From the NCBI GenBank assembly GCA_964563885.1, contig CAZLYX010000065.1, forward strand, positions 1-6,769: a stretch of DNA of 6,769 bases, written 5' to 3'. The DNA comes from CAZLYX01 sp964563885 (GTDB taxonomy: Bacteria; Pseudomonadota; Gammaproteobacteria; Burkholderiales; Neisseriaceae). Positions within the stretch are counted from its first letter, which is position 1. Each line of letters begins with the position of its first letter. Below are positions 1 through 6,327 of the stretch, piece by piece. The notes under the pieces are model-generated. The model was not told the origin of the DNA. It did not search any database and was given only the letters and a program-made list of their open reading frames with translations. The translations under genes were made by a program, and so were the position numbers.

Positions 1-1
1 C

Positions 2-1708
2 AAAATAACAGAAGAAATCAAACTGCCCTTAAAATTTCCAGTCAACATCAACACCAGCGTACAAGAGCTGCGCGAGATGTTGGAAGAGCACTTGCCGTTG
101 ATTACACAACAACAGCAAGAAGTGCTCGACGAAGAGCAAATGAGCTTTCTTACTGACGACGCGCCAGCACAAATTCAATCCATGCTGCGCACAAAAGGTT
201 ATTTCAACAGCACATCAGATATAAAGAAGAGCGGCAACGCCTACATTGTGAACGTCAACGCTGGGCCGCGCACCACGGTCAACAATGTTGATGTAGCCAT
301 TCTTGGTGATATTCTCCAAGACGAGCTGCTTACTGAATACTATAAAAATGCTATTGCGGGCTGGCAACTTCCGATTAACGCTCCTTTCGATCAAAATGGC
401 TGGAGCAGTAGCAAAACAGCGGTTCTCAGTGCGGTTACCCGTAAAAAATATCCACTAGCCAAGCTTGTTAATAGCCAAGCCACCATTGATCCAAGCAAAC
501 ATTTAGCTGAGCTATCGGTCGCTGTTGATAGCCAACAGCCGATATATTTTGGCAAAATCAATGTTCAAGGCACAAAGCGCTATCCTGAAAAAGTAGTTCG
601 TGGTTTAGCGCAATTTAATGCGGGCTCTCCTTATGATTTGGATAAGCTACTTGACTACCAGCAAGCTCTGGAGCAAGACGGTCATTATTCAGGCGCCACG
701 GTAGAAGCAGATTTCAACGATTTGCAAGGCGATCAAGTACCCGTAAATGTGACCGTTGAAGAAGTAAAACGCCAAAAACTCGAATTAGGCCTACGCTATG
801 ATTCTGAATACGGCCTGGGCACACGCATTGCTTACGACCACTATAATATTTTCAACCGTGGCTATATCGCTTCTACTGTATTGGATTACGACAAATATGA
901 AACCACAGTTGGTTTTGGCTTAAGCCAGCCACGCGATAACAACGGTCACTTCTTTAGTAGTAATCTTTCATTTAGCCGCTCCACCACACAAAATTTAGAA
1001 ACCCGCGCGGTTACTGCTGGTGTTTGGCGTGTGCGCGACCGCAACAATATAGAATCACGCTTGGGCATTGAACACTATAATGAAAGCAACCGTATTCCCA
1101 ATGGCGACATTGATCTTGGCCAAAGCCACGCCACCATGATCTCAGCGTCGTGGAAGCACCAAAACATCTCATCTATGCTACATCCGCAAAATGGCTATTA
1201 TATAGATGGTAAATTGAGCACCACTTTAGGCACACTTTTCTCCTCTACCTCAATGCAACGTGTCAACGCGCGTGCTGGTTATTACTTTACGCCCGAAGAT
1301 AAAAAAATAGGCACTTTTGTGGTGCGCGGACAAGCTGGCTATGTGCGTGCAGCAGAGCAAAGCCAAGCGCCTTCCACTTTAATGTTCCGCTCAGGTGGCG
1401 CCACTTCAGTGCGCGGCTATGAGCTCGACAGCATCGGCCTTGATGGCCCGAATGGCTCAGTATTGCCCAACCGCGCCATCGCCGTGGCCAGCGTTGAATA
1501 CCAATACCCCTTTAAAAAAGATCTGGCAGCGGCTGTTTTTCATGATGTTGGCGACGTTGCTTCTAATTTTTCACGCATGAATCTCAAACACGGCACAGGT
1601 GTTGGCATTCGCTGGTTTAGCCCAGTAGCACCTTTTTCGTTTGACATCGCCTACGGCCATCAAGATAAAAAATTACGCTGGCACATCAGTTTAGGAACCC
1701 GATTCTAA
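2..1708 (+). CDS. tamA: TamA, outer-membrane Omp85-family barrel of the translocation and assembly module (5' partial)
   Basis: TamA is the outer-membrane half of the TamA-TamB module, a BamA relative that helps insert outer-membrane proteins such as autotransporters. The frame is already open at position 2, so the ATG at 77 is an internal methionine (LREMLEEHLPL lies within the first POTRA domain). The signal peptide and true start are off the left edge. In the 568 visible residues I read POTRA1 at about 1-90, POTRA2 at about 91-180, POTRA3 at about 181-258 (FGKINVQGTKRYPEKVV, then a DGHYSGA turn), and a 16-strand type barrel from about 259 to the end. The Omp85 signature FRSGGATSVRGY is present, with VRGY at 1409-1420 (barrel loop 6). 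Later blocks EYQYPF, GTGVGIRW and SPVAPFSFDIAYG match TamA barrels, and the protein ends in phenylalanine, as expected for a BAM substrate. E. coli TamA has 577 residues, so little is missing. The adjacent tamB supports TamA over BamA. Confidence 0.95.
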   Translation, partial: KITEEIKLPLKFPVNINTSVQELREMLEEHLPLITQQQQEVLDEEQMSFLTDDAPAQIQSMLRTKGYFNSTSDIKKSGNAYIVNVNAGPRTTVNNVDVAILGDILQDELLTEYYKNAIAGWQLPINAPFDQNGWSSSKTAVLSAVTRKKYPLAKLVNSQATIDPSKHLAELSVAVDSQQPIYFGKINVQGTKRYPEKVVRGLAQFNAGSPYDLDKLLDYQQALEQDGHYSGATVEADFNDLQGDQVPVNVTVEEVKRQKLELGLRYDSEYGLGTRIAYDHYNIFNRGYIASTVLDYDKYETTVGFGLSQPRDNNGHFFSSNLSFSRSTTQNLETRAVTAGVWRVRDRNNIESRLGIEHYNESNRIPNGDIDLGQSHATMISASWKHQNISSMLHPQNGYYIDGKLSTTLGTLFSSTSMQRVNARAGYYFTPEDKKIGTFVVRGQAGYVRAAEQSQAPSTLMFRSGGATSVRGYELDSIGLDGPNGSVLPNRAIAVASVEYQYPFKKDLAAAVFHDVGDVASNFSRMNLKHGTGVGIRWFSPVAPFSFDIAYGHQDKKLRWHISLGTRF

Positions 1709-1710
1709 TG
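1693..1710 (+). promoter_or_regulatory. tamB ribosome binding site and TAATG stop-start overlap
   Basis: An AGGAA at 1693-1697 lies inside the last codons of tamA, ten bases before the tamB ATG. The tamA stop TAA (1706-1708) shares its last A with that ATG (1708-1710). This arrangement suggests that ribosomes finishing tamA can reinitiate on tamB, tying the two products together. It also fixes the tamB start, because the basic stretch and membrane segment follow this ATG at a normal distance. Coupling is inferred from the layout alone. Confidence 0.7.
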
Positions 1711-4700
1711 ACGCAAACTGCCAATCCTCCAGCAGAGCCCCAAACAGCTGCAACCAACACCACTGCGCCCGTGCCCAAGCGGCCAAGGCGCAGTGTTATT
1801 CGCACATTATTACTTACCCTTTTATTGGGTTTTTTAGTCTTGGCGGGTGCCATTACTTGGCTTATCAGCACCGAATCTGGTTTGCGTTTTGGTTTATATA
1901 AAATTCCTGCTTGGGCGGGAGTTAATATCCAATCCAAAACCTTGCAAGGCACTTTATTGGCTGGCTTTAAGGGCGACAAGTGGCGCATCGAAACTGAGGG
2001 CGCAGATATTGATATTTCTCGCTTTACTTTTGCATGGCAATCGCAAGAACTATGGCAGAAAAAACTGCATATCAATAATATTGCTGCTGGCGACATTCAT
2101 ATCCAAACCAAACCAACACCGCCCAAACAGAAATCAAAAGCGCCATCCACTTTGCCTAACAGCATATCTTTGCCCTTTCAGGTGGCCATCGACAATGTAG
2201 AAACGGGTCACATTACCAGTGGTGCTAAACGTCAAATTATCATCAATTCGGCACAGTTAAACTATCAATACGACCACCAATCACACCGCATTAAGTTGAC
2301 CAAGCTACAAACACCTTGGAGCGATTCTCAAGGCGAAACCACACTGGCACTTACCACCCCTTTTCCCCTAAACGGCGAAATCAACAGTACTGGTATACTT
2401 GATGAGGTGTCATTTAAAAACCAAATCAGTTTAAGCGGCAGCCTGCGCGACTTGGCCACCAATATCAATTTGATTGGTCAAGGTGTGCGCTTAAATGCCG
2501 AAGCCATCGTGCATCCATTTGCACCTAAGCTCAATGAAAAAATCAACCTTATTCAAATCAAAGGTTTTGGGTTAAACCCGAAAGCGTTTGCACCCAGCGC
2601 GCCTAAAGCCAAATTTGAGTTTGACGCCACTGTTGTACCTTCGTTTACTCAAGACTTAGCCCTAGATGGCTCCATTGATTTGGCTAATAACTTGCCACTT
2701 TCTGCTGATAGCGGTGGCATTCCAGTACGCACTTTGGTGAGCGATTTCACCATTGATGATAACGGCGTGCTGAAACTACAAGATACTGAAATCAACTTAC
2801 TCCAAAAAGGGGTTATCAAGCTTTCAGGTAGCGTTGACAGTTCTGCTAGCGAGCTTAATCTTAATGCCGATCTTATTGGCATCACTGCCGCCGATGCGCT
2901 CACACAAAAACTTTCAGGTAGCTTAAACGGCAATATTCGTGTGCAGGGCAATTACACCCAGCCTGAAACCAGCTGGAACCTAAAAAGTGGTAACACCACC
3001 GCCACTGGCCGTTTACAAGTTGCCACCGATGCAATTAGCCAACAGCAAACTTTGCAGTTAGAAGAAGCTAAAATTGCCTTAGCGGGCGGTGGTGAAACCA
3101 AGCTTTCAGGTAGCCTTAATCTATTTAAAGAGCAAGCGTTAAAACTGGCCGTTGTCAGCAAAAACTTTAACCCCGCCAAACTCAATGCTGATTTCCCCAT
3201 TGGTAACATTAATGGCAACATTGATTTATCTGGTCAGCTAGCTCAAGGTATGAAGCTCAGTGGCAAAATGGCTTTTGGCCCCAGCAGTCTTTCTGGTGTT
3301 AACTTACGCGGCACCGCAGATATTGTTTATGATAATGCACACCTTAGCCGCGCCATTACCGATATTGCATTGGGTGCAAACAACATCAAAACCAATGGCA
3401 GCTTTGGCAAACGTGGTGATAAGCTCAATCTTAATATCAACGCGCCAGATTTATCGCGTTTTGGCTTTGGTCTTAGCGGCCTGCTCACTGCCAACGGCTT
3501 TGTGGCTGGCGAACCTAAAAAAATTGAAGCCAACTTAACTGGCTCTGCACGTAACCTAAATTTCCGCAAAGCGGTTCAAATACGCTCTATTGATTTCAAG
3601 CTCAAAGGCTCACCTGATTACACCCAACCACTCGACATCAGCTTAATAGGCAACAATATCGTTATTCCTGGCAAACAAGAATCCACGCGTATTGATGCTG
3701 TAAACCTATCTGCTCAAGGCACTGGTCGCCAACACCATTTACACGGCACCACCAGTATGGCTTTAGATGGCAAGCCTTATAAGCTCGAAATAGATGCCAA
3801 CGGCGGCTTAAACGACAAACAACAATGGAAAGGCAGCCTTGGTGTGTTAAACATTAGCGGCGCCTTTAATCTACGTTTACAAAATCGCATTCAATTAGAA
3901 GCTGGCGCTGAACACGTTTCCATGAGCAATGCACGCTGGAGCGCCATGGGTGGCAGCTTAAACCTCGACAGTTTTGTTTGGGATAAAAAACAAGGCATTA
4001 CCACCAAAGGCAATGCCAGTAATCTGCACATTTCTGAGCTCCACAACTTTTATACGCCGCCGGTAAAACACAATATGGTATTGGCTGGCGAATGGGATTT
4101 ATCTTATAGCGAAAACACCCGAGGCTACCTGAACATTCGTCGTCAAAGCGGCGATGTGGTGTTGCCTTATCGTGAACAAATTTTAGGCTTAAGCGAATTA
4201 AGTATGAACACCCGTTTCCAAAACGGCCGCATCGATTCTGCCATTAAAGGCAATACCCGCTACGGTGTTATTGATGGCAACGTTTTGGTTAGCCAGCAAT
4301 TTGGCAATGATATTACCCTCGCCCCCATTGGTGGCCGCATACACATCGGCATTCCTCAGCTCGAAAGCTTGCGTAATTTCTTCCCTGTCGGCCAAACTGT
4401 TCGCGGCAAGCTTAATGGCGAAGCAGTGATCAGCGGCCGCGTTGGCCAGCCTTTACTCAATGGCACATTAAATGGCGAAAATCTTTATTACCGTGGCCAA
4501 GATACTGGCGTTATCCTCGATAACGGCACTTTGCGTTCACGCCTGCAAGGCCAAAGCTGGATTATTGATGGCCTCACCTTCCGCCGTGGTGATGGCAATG
4601 TGACGCTGCGTGGCAATGTTGCCCTACAAGGCAGCGAGCCTGATGTTAATGTTAACGCCATCTTCACCCGCTATCGTGTGGTCGACAAGCCCAACCGCCG

Positions 4701-5586
4701 CCTCACCCTTAGCGGCACCAGCGCCCTGCTCTACTCGCCCAGCAATGGCGTCACATTGTCTGGCAAACTCAAAGCAGATGAAGGTCATTTTGGCATGCAA
4801 AAATCAGCCATGCCCAGCCTCGATGATGATGTGGTGGTGCTTGGCGAGGTCAGCAAAGAAAAAGTGCAATCAACCCCTGTTACGCTCGATCTAACCTTAG
4901 ATTTAGGCAACCGCGTGCGCTTTAGCGGTCAAGGTTTAGACGTGACATTGGGCGGCGCCCTGCACCTTACCTCTCAACCCGGTCGAGATGTGCAAGGCGT
5001 GGGCACCATTAACGTTATCAAAGGTCAATATAAAGCCTACGGCCAAGACCTTGATATTGAAAAAGGCACTATTTCTTTTCTTGGCCCCTTATCAAACCCC
5101 AATCTCAATATTCGTGCCTCTAGGCGATTATCTCCCGTTGGCGCAGGCGTAGAAATACTGGGCAACCTTAATACCCCACGCGTGCGCTTGGTGTCCAGCG
5201 AACCAATGAGCGAAAAAGATAAACTGTCTTGGCTTATTCTTGGCCGTGCCAGCAGTGGCGAAAGCGATGAAGCCACCTTAGCCGCCGCCGCAGGCGCTTG
5301 GTTAGCCGGTAGCGTCAACGATCGCTTAGGCTTGGTTGATGATTTTGGCCTCACCACCAAACGCACACGCAACGCTCAAACGGGCGAACTAAACGCCGCA
5401 GAGCAAGTACTTACTTTTGGCAAGCGCATCACCGACGAAGTATATTTAGGATATGAATACAGTATCAACAGCGCTGATCAAGCCGTTAAGTTAATCTATC
5501 AAGTATCTAAAGCTTGGCAGCTGATTGCCCGAGCGGGGTCAGACTCATTTGGTGGTGAAGCTAAATATGTAATCCGCTTCGATTAA
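1708..5586 (+). CDS. tamB: TamB, inner-membrane-anchored periplasmic bridge protein of the TAM complex (AsmA-like, DUF490 C-terminus)
   Basis: TamB is anchored in the inner membrane and spans the periplasm as a long hydrophobic beta-groove contacting TamA. It belongs to the AsmA-like/VPS13-type bridge proteins that carry phospholipids to the outer membrane, and it also supports outer-membrane protein assembly. The 1292 residues compare with 1259 in E. coli. A proline/threonine-rich cytoplasmic start (1-23) leads to a basic patch KRPRRSVIR and one signal-anchor helix at about 31-53 (LLLTLLLGFLVLAGAITWL). Then come about 1000 residues of repetitive beta strands with recurring LSGS, LNGN and NGxL turns. 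The TamB/DUF490 domain fills the end: GTINVIKGQYKAYGQDL from residue 1099, then SFLGPLSNPNLNIRASR, and VSSEPMSEKDKLSWLILGR from 1162. The frame is intact throughout. It follows tamA with a one-base overlap and ends just before a hairpin terminator. Four uptake-sequence-like 12-mers lie in its coding sequence. Confidence 0.95.
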   Translation: MTQTANPPAEPQTAATNTTAPVPKRPRRSVIRTLLLTLLLGFLVLAGAITWLISTESGLRFGLYKIPAWAGVNIQSKTLQGTLLAGFKGDKWRIETEGADIDISRFTFAWQSQELWQKKLHINNIAAGDIHIQTKPTPPKQKSKAPSTLPNSISLPFQVAIDNVETGHITSGAKRQIIINSAQLNYQYDHQSHRIKLTKLQTPWSDSQGETTLALTTPFPLNGEINSTGILDEVSFKNQISLSGSLRDLATNINLIGQGVRLNAEAIVHPFAPKLNEKINLIQIKGFGLNPKAFAPSAPKAKFEFDATVVPSFTQDLALDGSIDLANNLPLSADSGGIPVRTLVSDFTIDDNGVLKLQDTEINLLQKGVIKLSGSVDSSASELNLNADLIGITAADALTQKLSGSLNGNIRVQGNYTQPETSWNLKSGNTTATGRLQVATDAISQQQTLQLEEAKIALAGGGETKLSGSLNLFKEQALKLAVVSKNFNPAKLNADFPIGNINGNIDLSGQLAQGMKLSGKMAFGPSSLSGVNLRGTADIVYDNAHLSRAITDIALGANNIKTNGSFGKRGDKLNLNINAPDLSRFGFGLSGLLTANGFVAGEPKKIEANLTGSARNLNFRKAVQIRSIDFKLKGSPDYTQPLDISLIGNNIVIPGKQESTRIDAVNLSAQGTGRQHHLHGTTSMALDGKPYKLEIDANGGLNDKQQWKGSLGVLNISGAFNLRLQNRIQLEAGAEHVSMSNARWSAMGGSLNLDSFVWDKKQGITTKGNASNLHISELHNFYTPPVKHNMVLAGEWDLSYSENTRGYLNIRRQSGDVVLPYREQILGLSELSMNTRFQNGRIDSAIKGNTRYGVIDGNVLVSQQFGNDITLAPIGGRIHIGIPQLESLRNFFPVGQTVRGKLNGEAVISGRVGQPLLNGTLNGENLYYRGQDTGVILDNGTLRSRLQGQSWIIDGLTFRRGDGNVTLRGNVALQGSEPDVNVNAIFTRYRVVDKPNRRLTLSGTSALLYSPSNGVTLSGKLKADEGHFGMQKSAMPSLDDDVVVLGEVSKEKVQSTPVTLDLTLDLGNRVRFSGQGLDVTLGGALHLTSQPGRDVQGVGTINVIKGQYKAYGQDLDIEKGTISFLGPLSNPNLNIRASRRLSPVGAGVEILGNLNTPRVRLVSSEPMSEKDKLSWLILGRASSGESDEATLAAAAGAWLAGSVNDRLGLVDDFGLTTKRTRNAQTGELNAAEQVLTFGKRITDEVYLGYEYSINSADQAVKLIYQVSKAWQLIARAGSDSFGGEAKYVIRFD
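2823..2834 (-). repeat. Near-match DNA uptake sequence (11/12) in tamB
   Basis: The minus strand reads ACGCTACCTGAA, differing from the exact 12-mer AGGCTACCTGAA only at position 2. On the coding strand it falls in the codons for KLSGSV (aag ctt tca ggt agc gtt). It is the first of three similar copies within about 300 bases. The change at the outer edge leaves the CTG-containing core intact, so partial uptake activity is possible but not shown. Confidence 0.6.
2913..2924 (-). repeat. Near-match DNA uptake sequence (11/12) in tamB
   Basis: The minus strand reads AAGCTACCTGAA, one mismatch at position 2 from the exact 12-mer. It sits in the codons for KLSGSLN, the same codons as the exact copy 192 bases downstream. 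Confidence 0.6.
3105..3116 (-). repeat. Exact DNA uptake sequence AGGCTACCTGAA inside tamB
   Basis: The plus strand reads TTCAGGTAGCCT, the exact reverse complement of the 12-mer that also forms the terminator behind tamB. It encodes the LSGSL part of a KLSGSLN repeat. In Neisseriaceae such 12-mers are bound by the minor pilin ComP and bias natural transformation toward related DNA. That role is inferred from sequence identity only. Confidence 0.85.
4122..4133 (+). repeat. Exact DNA uptake sequence AGGCTACCTGAA inside tamB
   Basis: An exact copy of the 12-mer on the coding strand, read as the codons for RGYLN (cga ggc tac ctg aac). It is in the opposite orientation to the copies at 2823-3116, and it uses a different reading phase and peptide from the LSGS-associated copies. 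It is therefore independent evidence that the word itself is over-represented here. Confidence 0.85.
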
Positions 5587-5604
5587 TCAAGCCATCAATC
5601 TTAA

Positions 5605-5643
5605 AGGCTACCTGAAACATTGTTCAGGTAGCCTCATTGTTTT
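5605..5643 (+). terminator. tamAB intrinsic terminator built from two inverted DNA uptake sequences
   Basis: A perfect 12-bp stem is formed by AGGCTACCTGAA (5605-5616) and its reverse complement (5623-5634), closing a 6-base loop ACATTG. A modest T-rich stretch follows (CATTGTTTT, 5635-5643). It begins 18 bases after the tamB stop codon, where a transcript end is expected. Each arm is an exact uptake 12-mer; paired inverted uptake sequences acting as terminators are well known in Neisseriaceae. The short, interrupted T-run suggests a weaker terminator than the one behind the tRNA. Confidence 0.85.
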
Positions 5644-5687
5644 ATAAGCGAGCCCATCATTTATTTTTAAGCATAGTTAATAAATTA

Positions 5688-5716
5688 TTGACACTATTTT
5701 TACAATCCAGTATAGT
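5688..5716 (+). promoter_or_regulatory. Sigma-70 promoter of tRNA-Lys
   Basis: A consensus -35 box TTGACA (5688-5693) is separated by exactly 17 bases from a -10 box TATAGT (5711-5716, one mismatch to TATAAT). The tRNA begins ten bases after the -10 box, so the transcript should start only a few bases before the mature 5' end and leave a very short leader for RNase P. A strong promoter of this kind suits a single-copy stable RNA gene and shows that the tRNA does not depend on readthrough from tamB. Confidence 0.88.
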
Positions 5717-5726
5717 GCTGTTCTCC

Positions 5727-5802
5727 GGGTCGTTAGCTCAGCTGGTAGAGCAGCGGACTTTTAATCCGTTGGTCGATGGTTCGAATCCATCACGACCCAC
5801 CA
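5727..5802 (+). tRNA. tRNA-Lys (anticodon UUU)
   Basis: A complete 76-nt tRNA that decodes AAA and AAG lysine codons. The acceptor arm pairs GGGTCGT (5727-5733) with ACGACCC (5792-5798), followed by discriminator A and an encoded CCA (5800-5802). The D-arm GCTCAGCTGGTAGAGC, the anticodon loop with CTTTTAA (anticodon TTT at 5760-5762) and the T-loop GGTTCGAATCC are all standard and close to E. coli tRNA-Lys. It stands alone, with its own promoter and terminator. The open frame running through it on the plus strand is a by-product. The AT-rich segment with broken genes begins right behind it, and the 3' ends of tRNA genes are common integration sites. Confidence 0.97.
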
Positions 5803-5807
5803 GATTT

Positions 5808-5838
5808 AAAAAGCCTAAACACATGTTTAGGCTTTTTT
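5808..5838 (+). terminator. Intrinsic terminator of tRNA-Lys, likely bidirectional
   Basis: A perfect 13-bp stem pairs AAAAAGCCTAAAC (5808-5820) with GTTTAGGCTTTTT (5825-5837), closing the loop ACAT, and a six-T run (5833-5838) ends it. It begins five bases after the tRNA CCA end. The left arm starts with five A residues, so the minus-strand transcript would also fold into this hairpin and end in a U-run. It may therefore also terminate the minus-strand genes, whose last stop codon lies 86 bases away at 5924. Confidence 0.92.
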
Positions 5839-5890
5839 CTTGCGTGCTCAGCATTCATAAATACTGGCTTTATCGCCATGCAATCTCAGC

Positions 5891-5924
5891 AATTAAGCTA
5901 TTTCACTAATTAAGCTATTTCACT
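5891..5924. repeat. Perfect 17-bp tandem duplication
   Basis: The unit AATTAAGCTATTTCACT occurs twice with no gap or mismatch, at 5891-5907 and 5908-5924. It lies between the tRNA-Lys terminator and the end of the minus-strand small membrane gene, and its last base is the first base of that gene's stop triplet (5924-5926). The unit is not a copy of the tRNA 3' end. Two identical copies suggest a recent slippage or duplication. I see no other repeat or motif in 5839-5890. Confidence 0.9.
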
Positions 5925-6318
5925 CAATCCTCTAACGCGGCAGGTATCAGCGTAACCGGCATAATGTAAAAATCTTTAACCGTAACACAATACGGTTTTG
6001 GCTTATTTGGCTCATTGGCGCATAAAATCTGCAAGTCTTTAATATTGAGTTTTAAATAGCCATATAAAAAAATACGCTGTTGAACCTTATTCGTTTCTTG
6101 TCTAACGATGGGGAAGATAAAGCATATAAAAAATTCAAAAATTGATCTATTGAGCTTATATGAAAGAACAATAGAGAATTTCCCAAAATAACACTAATTA
6201 GTATTACTAAGGCCAATAATATAGCAACATAATGCGCAAGCTTTTCAAGCCTTGTTTTCCCTAAAACTTGGCTTTTTCTGAATAACAATACTTCAGCACC
6301 ATTAAGCAATTGTCTCAT
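5924..6318 (-). pseudogene. Unrecognised small membrane protein gene, frame broken by an apparent -1 shift at TTTTTTA
   Basis: I do not recognise the family. Starting at ATG 6318, read leftward, the first frame gives 88 codons and stops at 6052. It has a basic N-terminus (LFRKSQVLGKTRLEKLAHY) and a clear transmembrane helix at about 31-53 (VAILLALVILISVILG). After about codon 64 its composition stops looking protein-like, while the -1 frame continues convincingly from 6127 to a TGA at 5926-5924 (67 codons, e.g. KVQQRIFLYGYLKLNIKDL and VKDFYIMPVTLIPAALED). Joined at the T TTT TTA heptamer (6133-6127), the halves give 131 residues. The junction FLNFLICFIFPIVRQ reads as a second transmembrane helix, so the joined product is a hairpin membrane protein with a soluble C-terminal region of about 55 residues. 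It sits six bases behind the upstream gene. It may be a decayed gene, a homopolymer sequencing error or, less likely, programmed frameshifting. Confidence 0.65.
6127..6133 (-). other. In-frame slippery heptamer T TTT TTA at the frame junction
   Basis: On the minus strand the zero-frame codons are aat ttt tta tat, so the heptamer T TTT TTA is in the X XXY YYZ register for simultaneous -1 slippage. It is the same word as the HIV-1 gag-pol site. A -1 slip here moves translation from the 88-codon frame into the frame that ends at 5924. I found no obvious hairpin 5-9 bases downstream, nor a Shine-Dalgarno-like stimulator at the expected distance upstream. The six-T run would also be a natural spot for a one-base indel. 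Confidence 0.45.
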
Positions 6319-6327
6319 TTGCTCCTA
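6319..6327 (-). promoter_or_regulatory. Ribosome binding site of the small membrane gene, overlapping the upstream stop
   Basis: The minus strand reads TAGGAGCAA directly before ATG 6318. AGGAG (6326-6322) is a strong Shine-Dalgarno core, although only three bases separate it from the ATG, which is short. The TAG of the upstream gene (6327-6325) overlaps it. This supports the chosen start and suggests translational coupling of the two minus-strand genes. Confidence 0.65.

Noticed and set aside
77..79. ATG at 77 as the start of tamA
   Set aside because: The frame is open upstream to the window edge, the residues before it continue POTRA1, and no signal peptide follows this ATG.
1686..2096. 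136-codon minus-strand frame opposite the start of tamB
   Set aside because: It is antisense to a well-supported gene, its composition is that of a shadow frame, and it has no convincing ribosome binding site. The same applies to the other antisense frames inside tamB (2649-2951, 2952-3221, 3327-3569, 4198-4395, 5037-5372).
2956..2967. CCAGCCTGAA-like word resembling another uptake-sequence dialect
   Set aside because: It matches only the CCTGAA end and a few other positions, and several such partial words are expected in this much sequence. CGCTATCCTGAA near 578-589 and TTCAGGCGCCAC near 688-699 were dropped for the same reason.
5637..5909. Open frame of 90 codons on the plus strand across the tRNA
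   Set aside because: Its central peptide (SLAQLVEQRTFNPLVDGSN) is the translation of the tRNA-Lys gene, and the frame runs through the promoter and terminator. It is not a protein gene.
6100..6127. Stimulatory hairpin or pseudoknot downstream of the T TTT TTA heptamer
   Set aside because: Reading the minus strand for about 50 bases past the heptamer I found no stem of useful length, so programmed frameshifting is not favoured over an indel.
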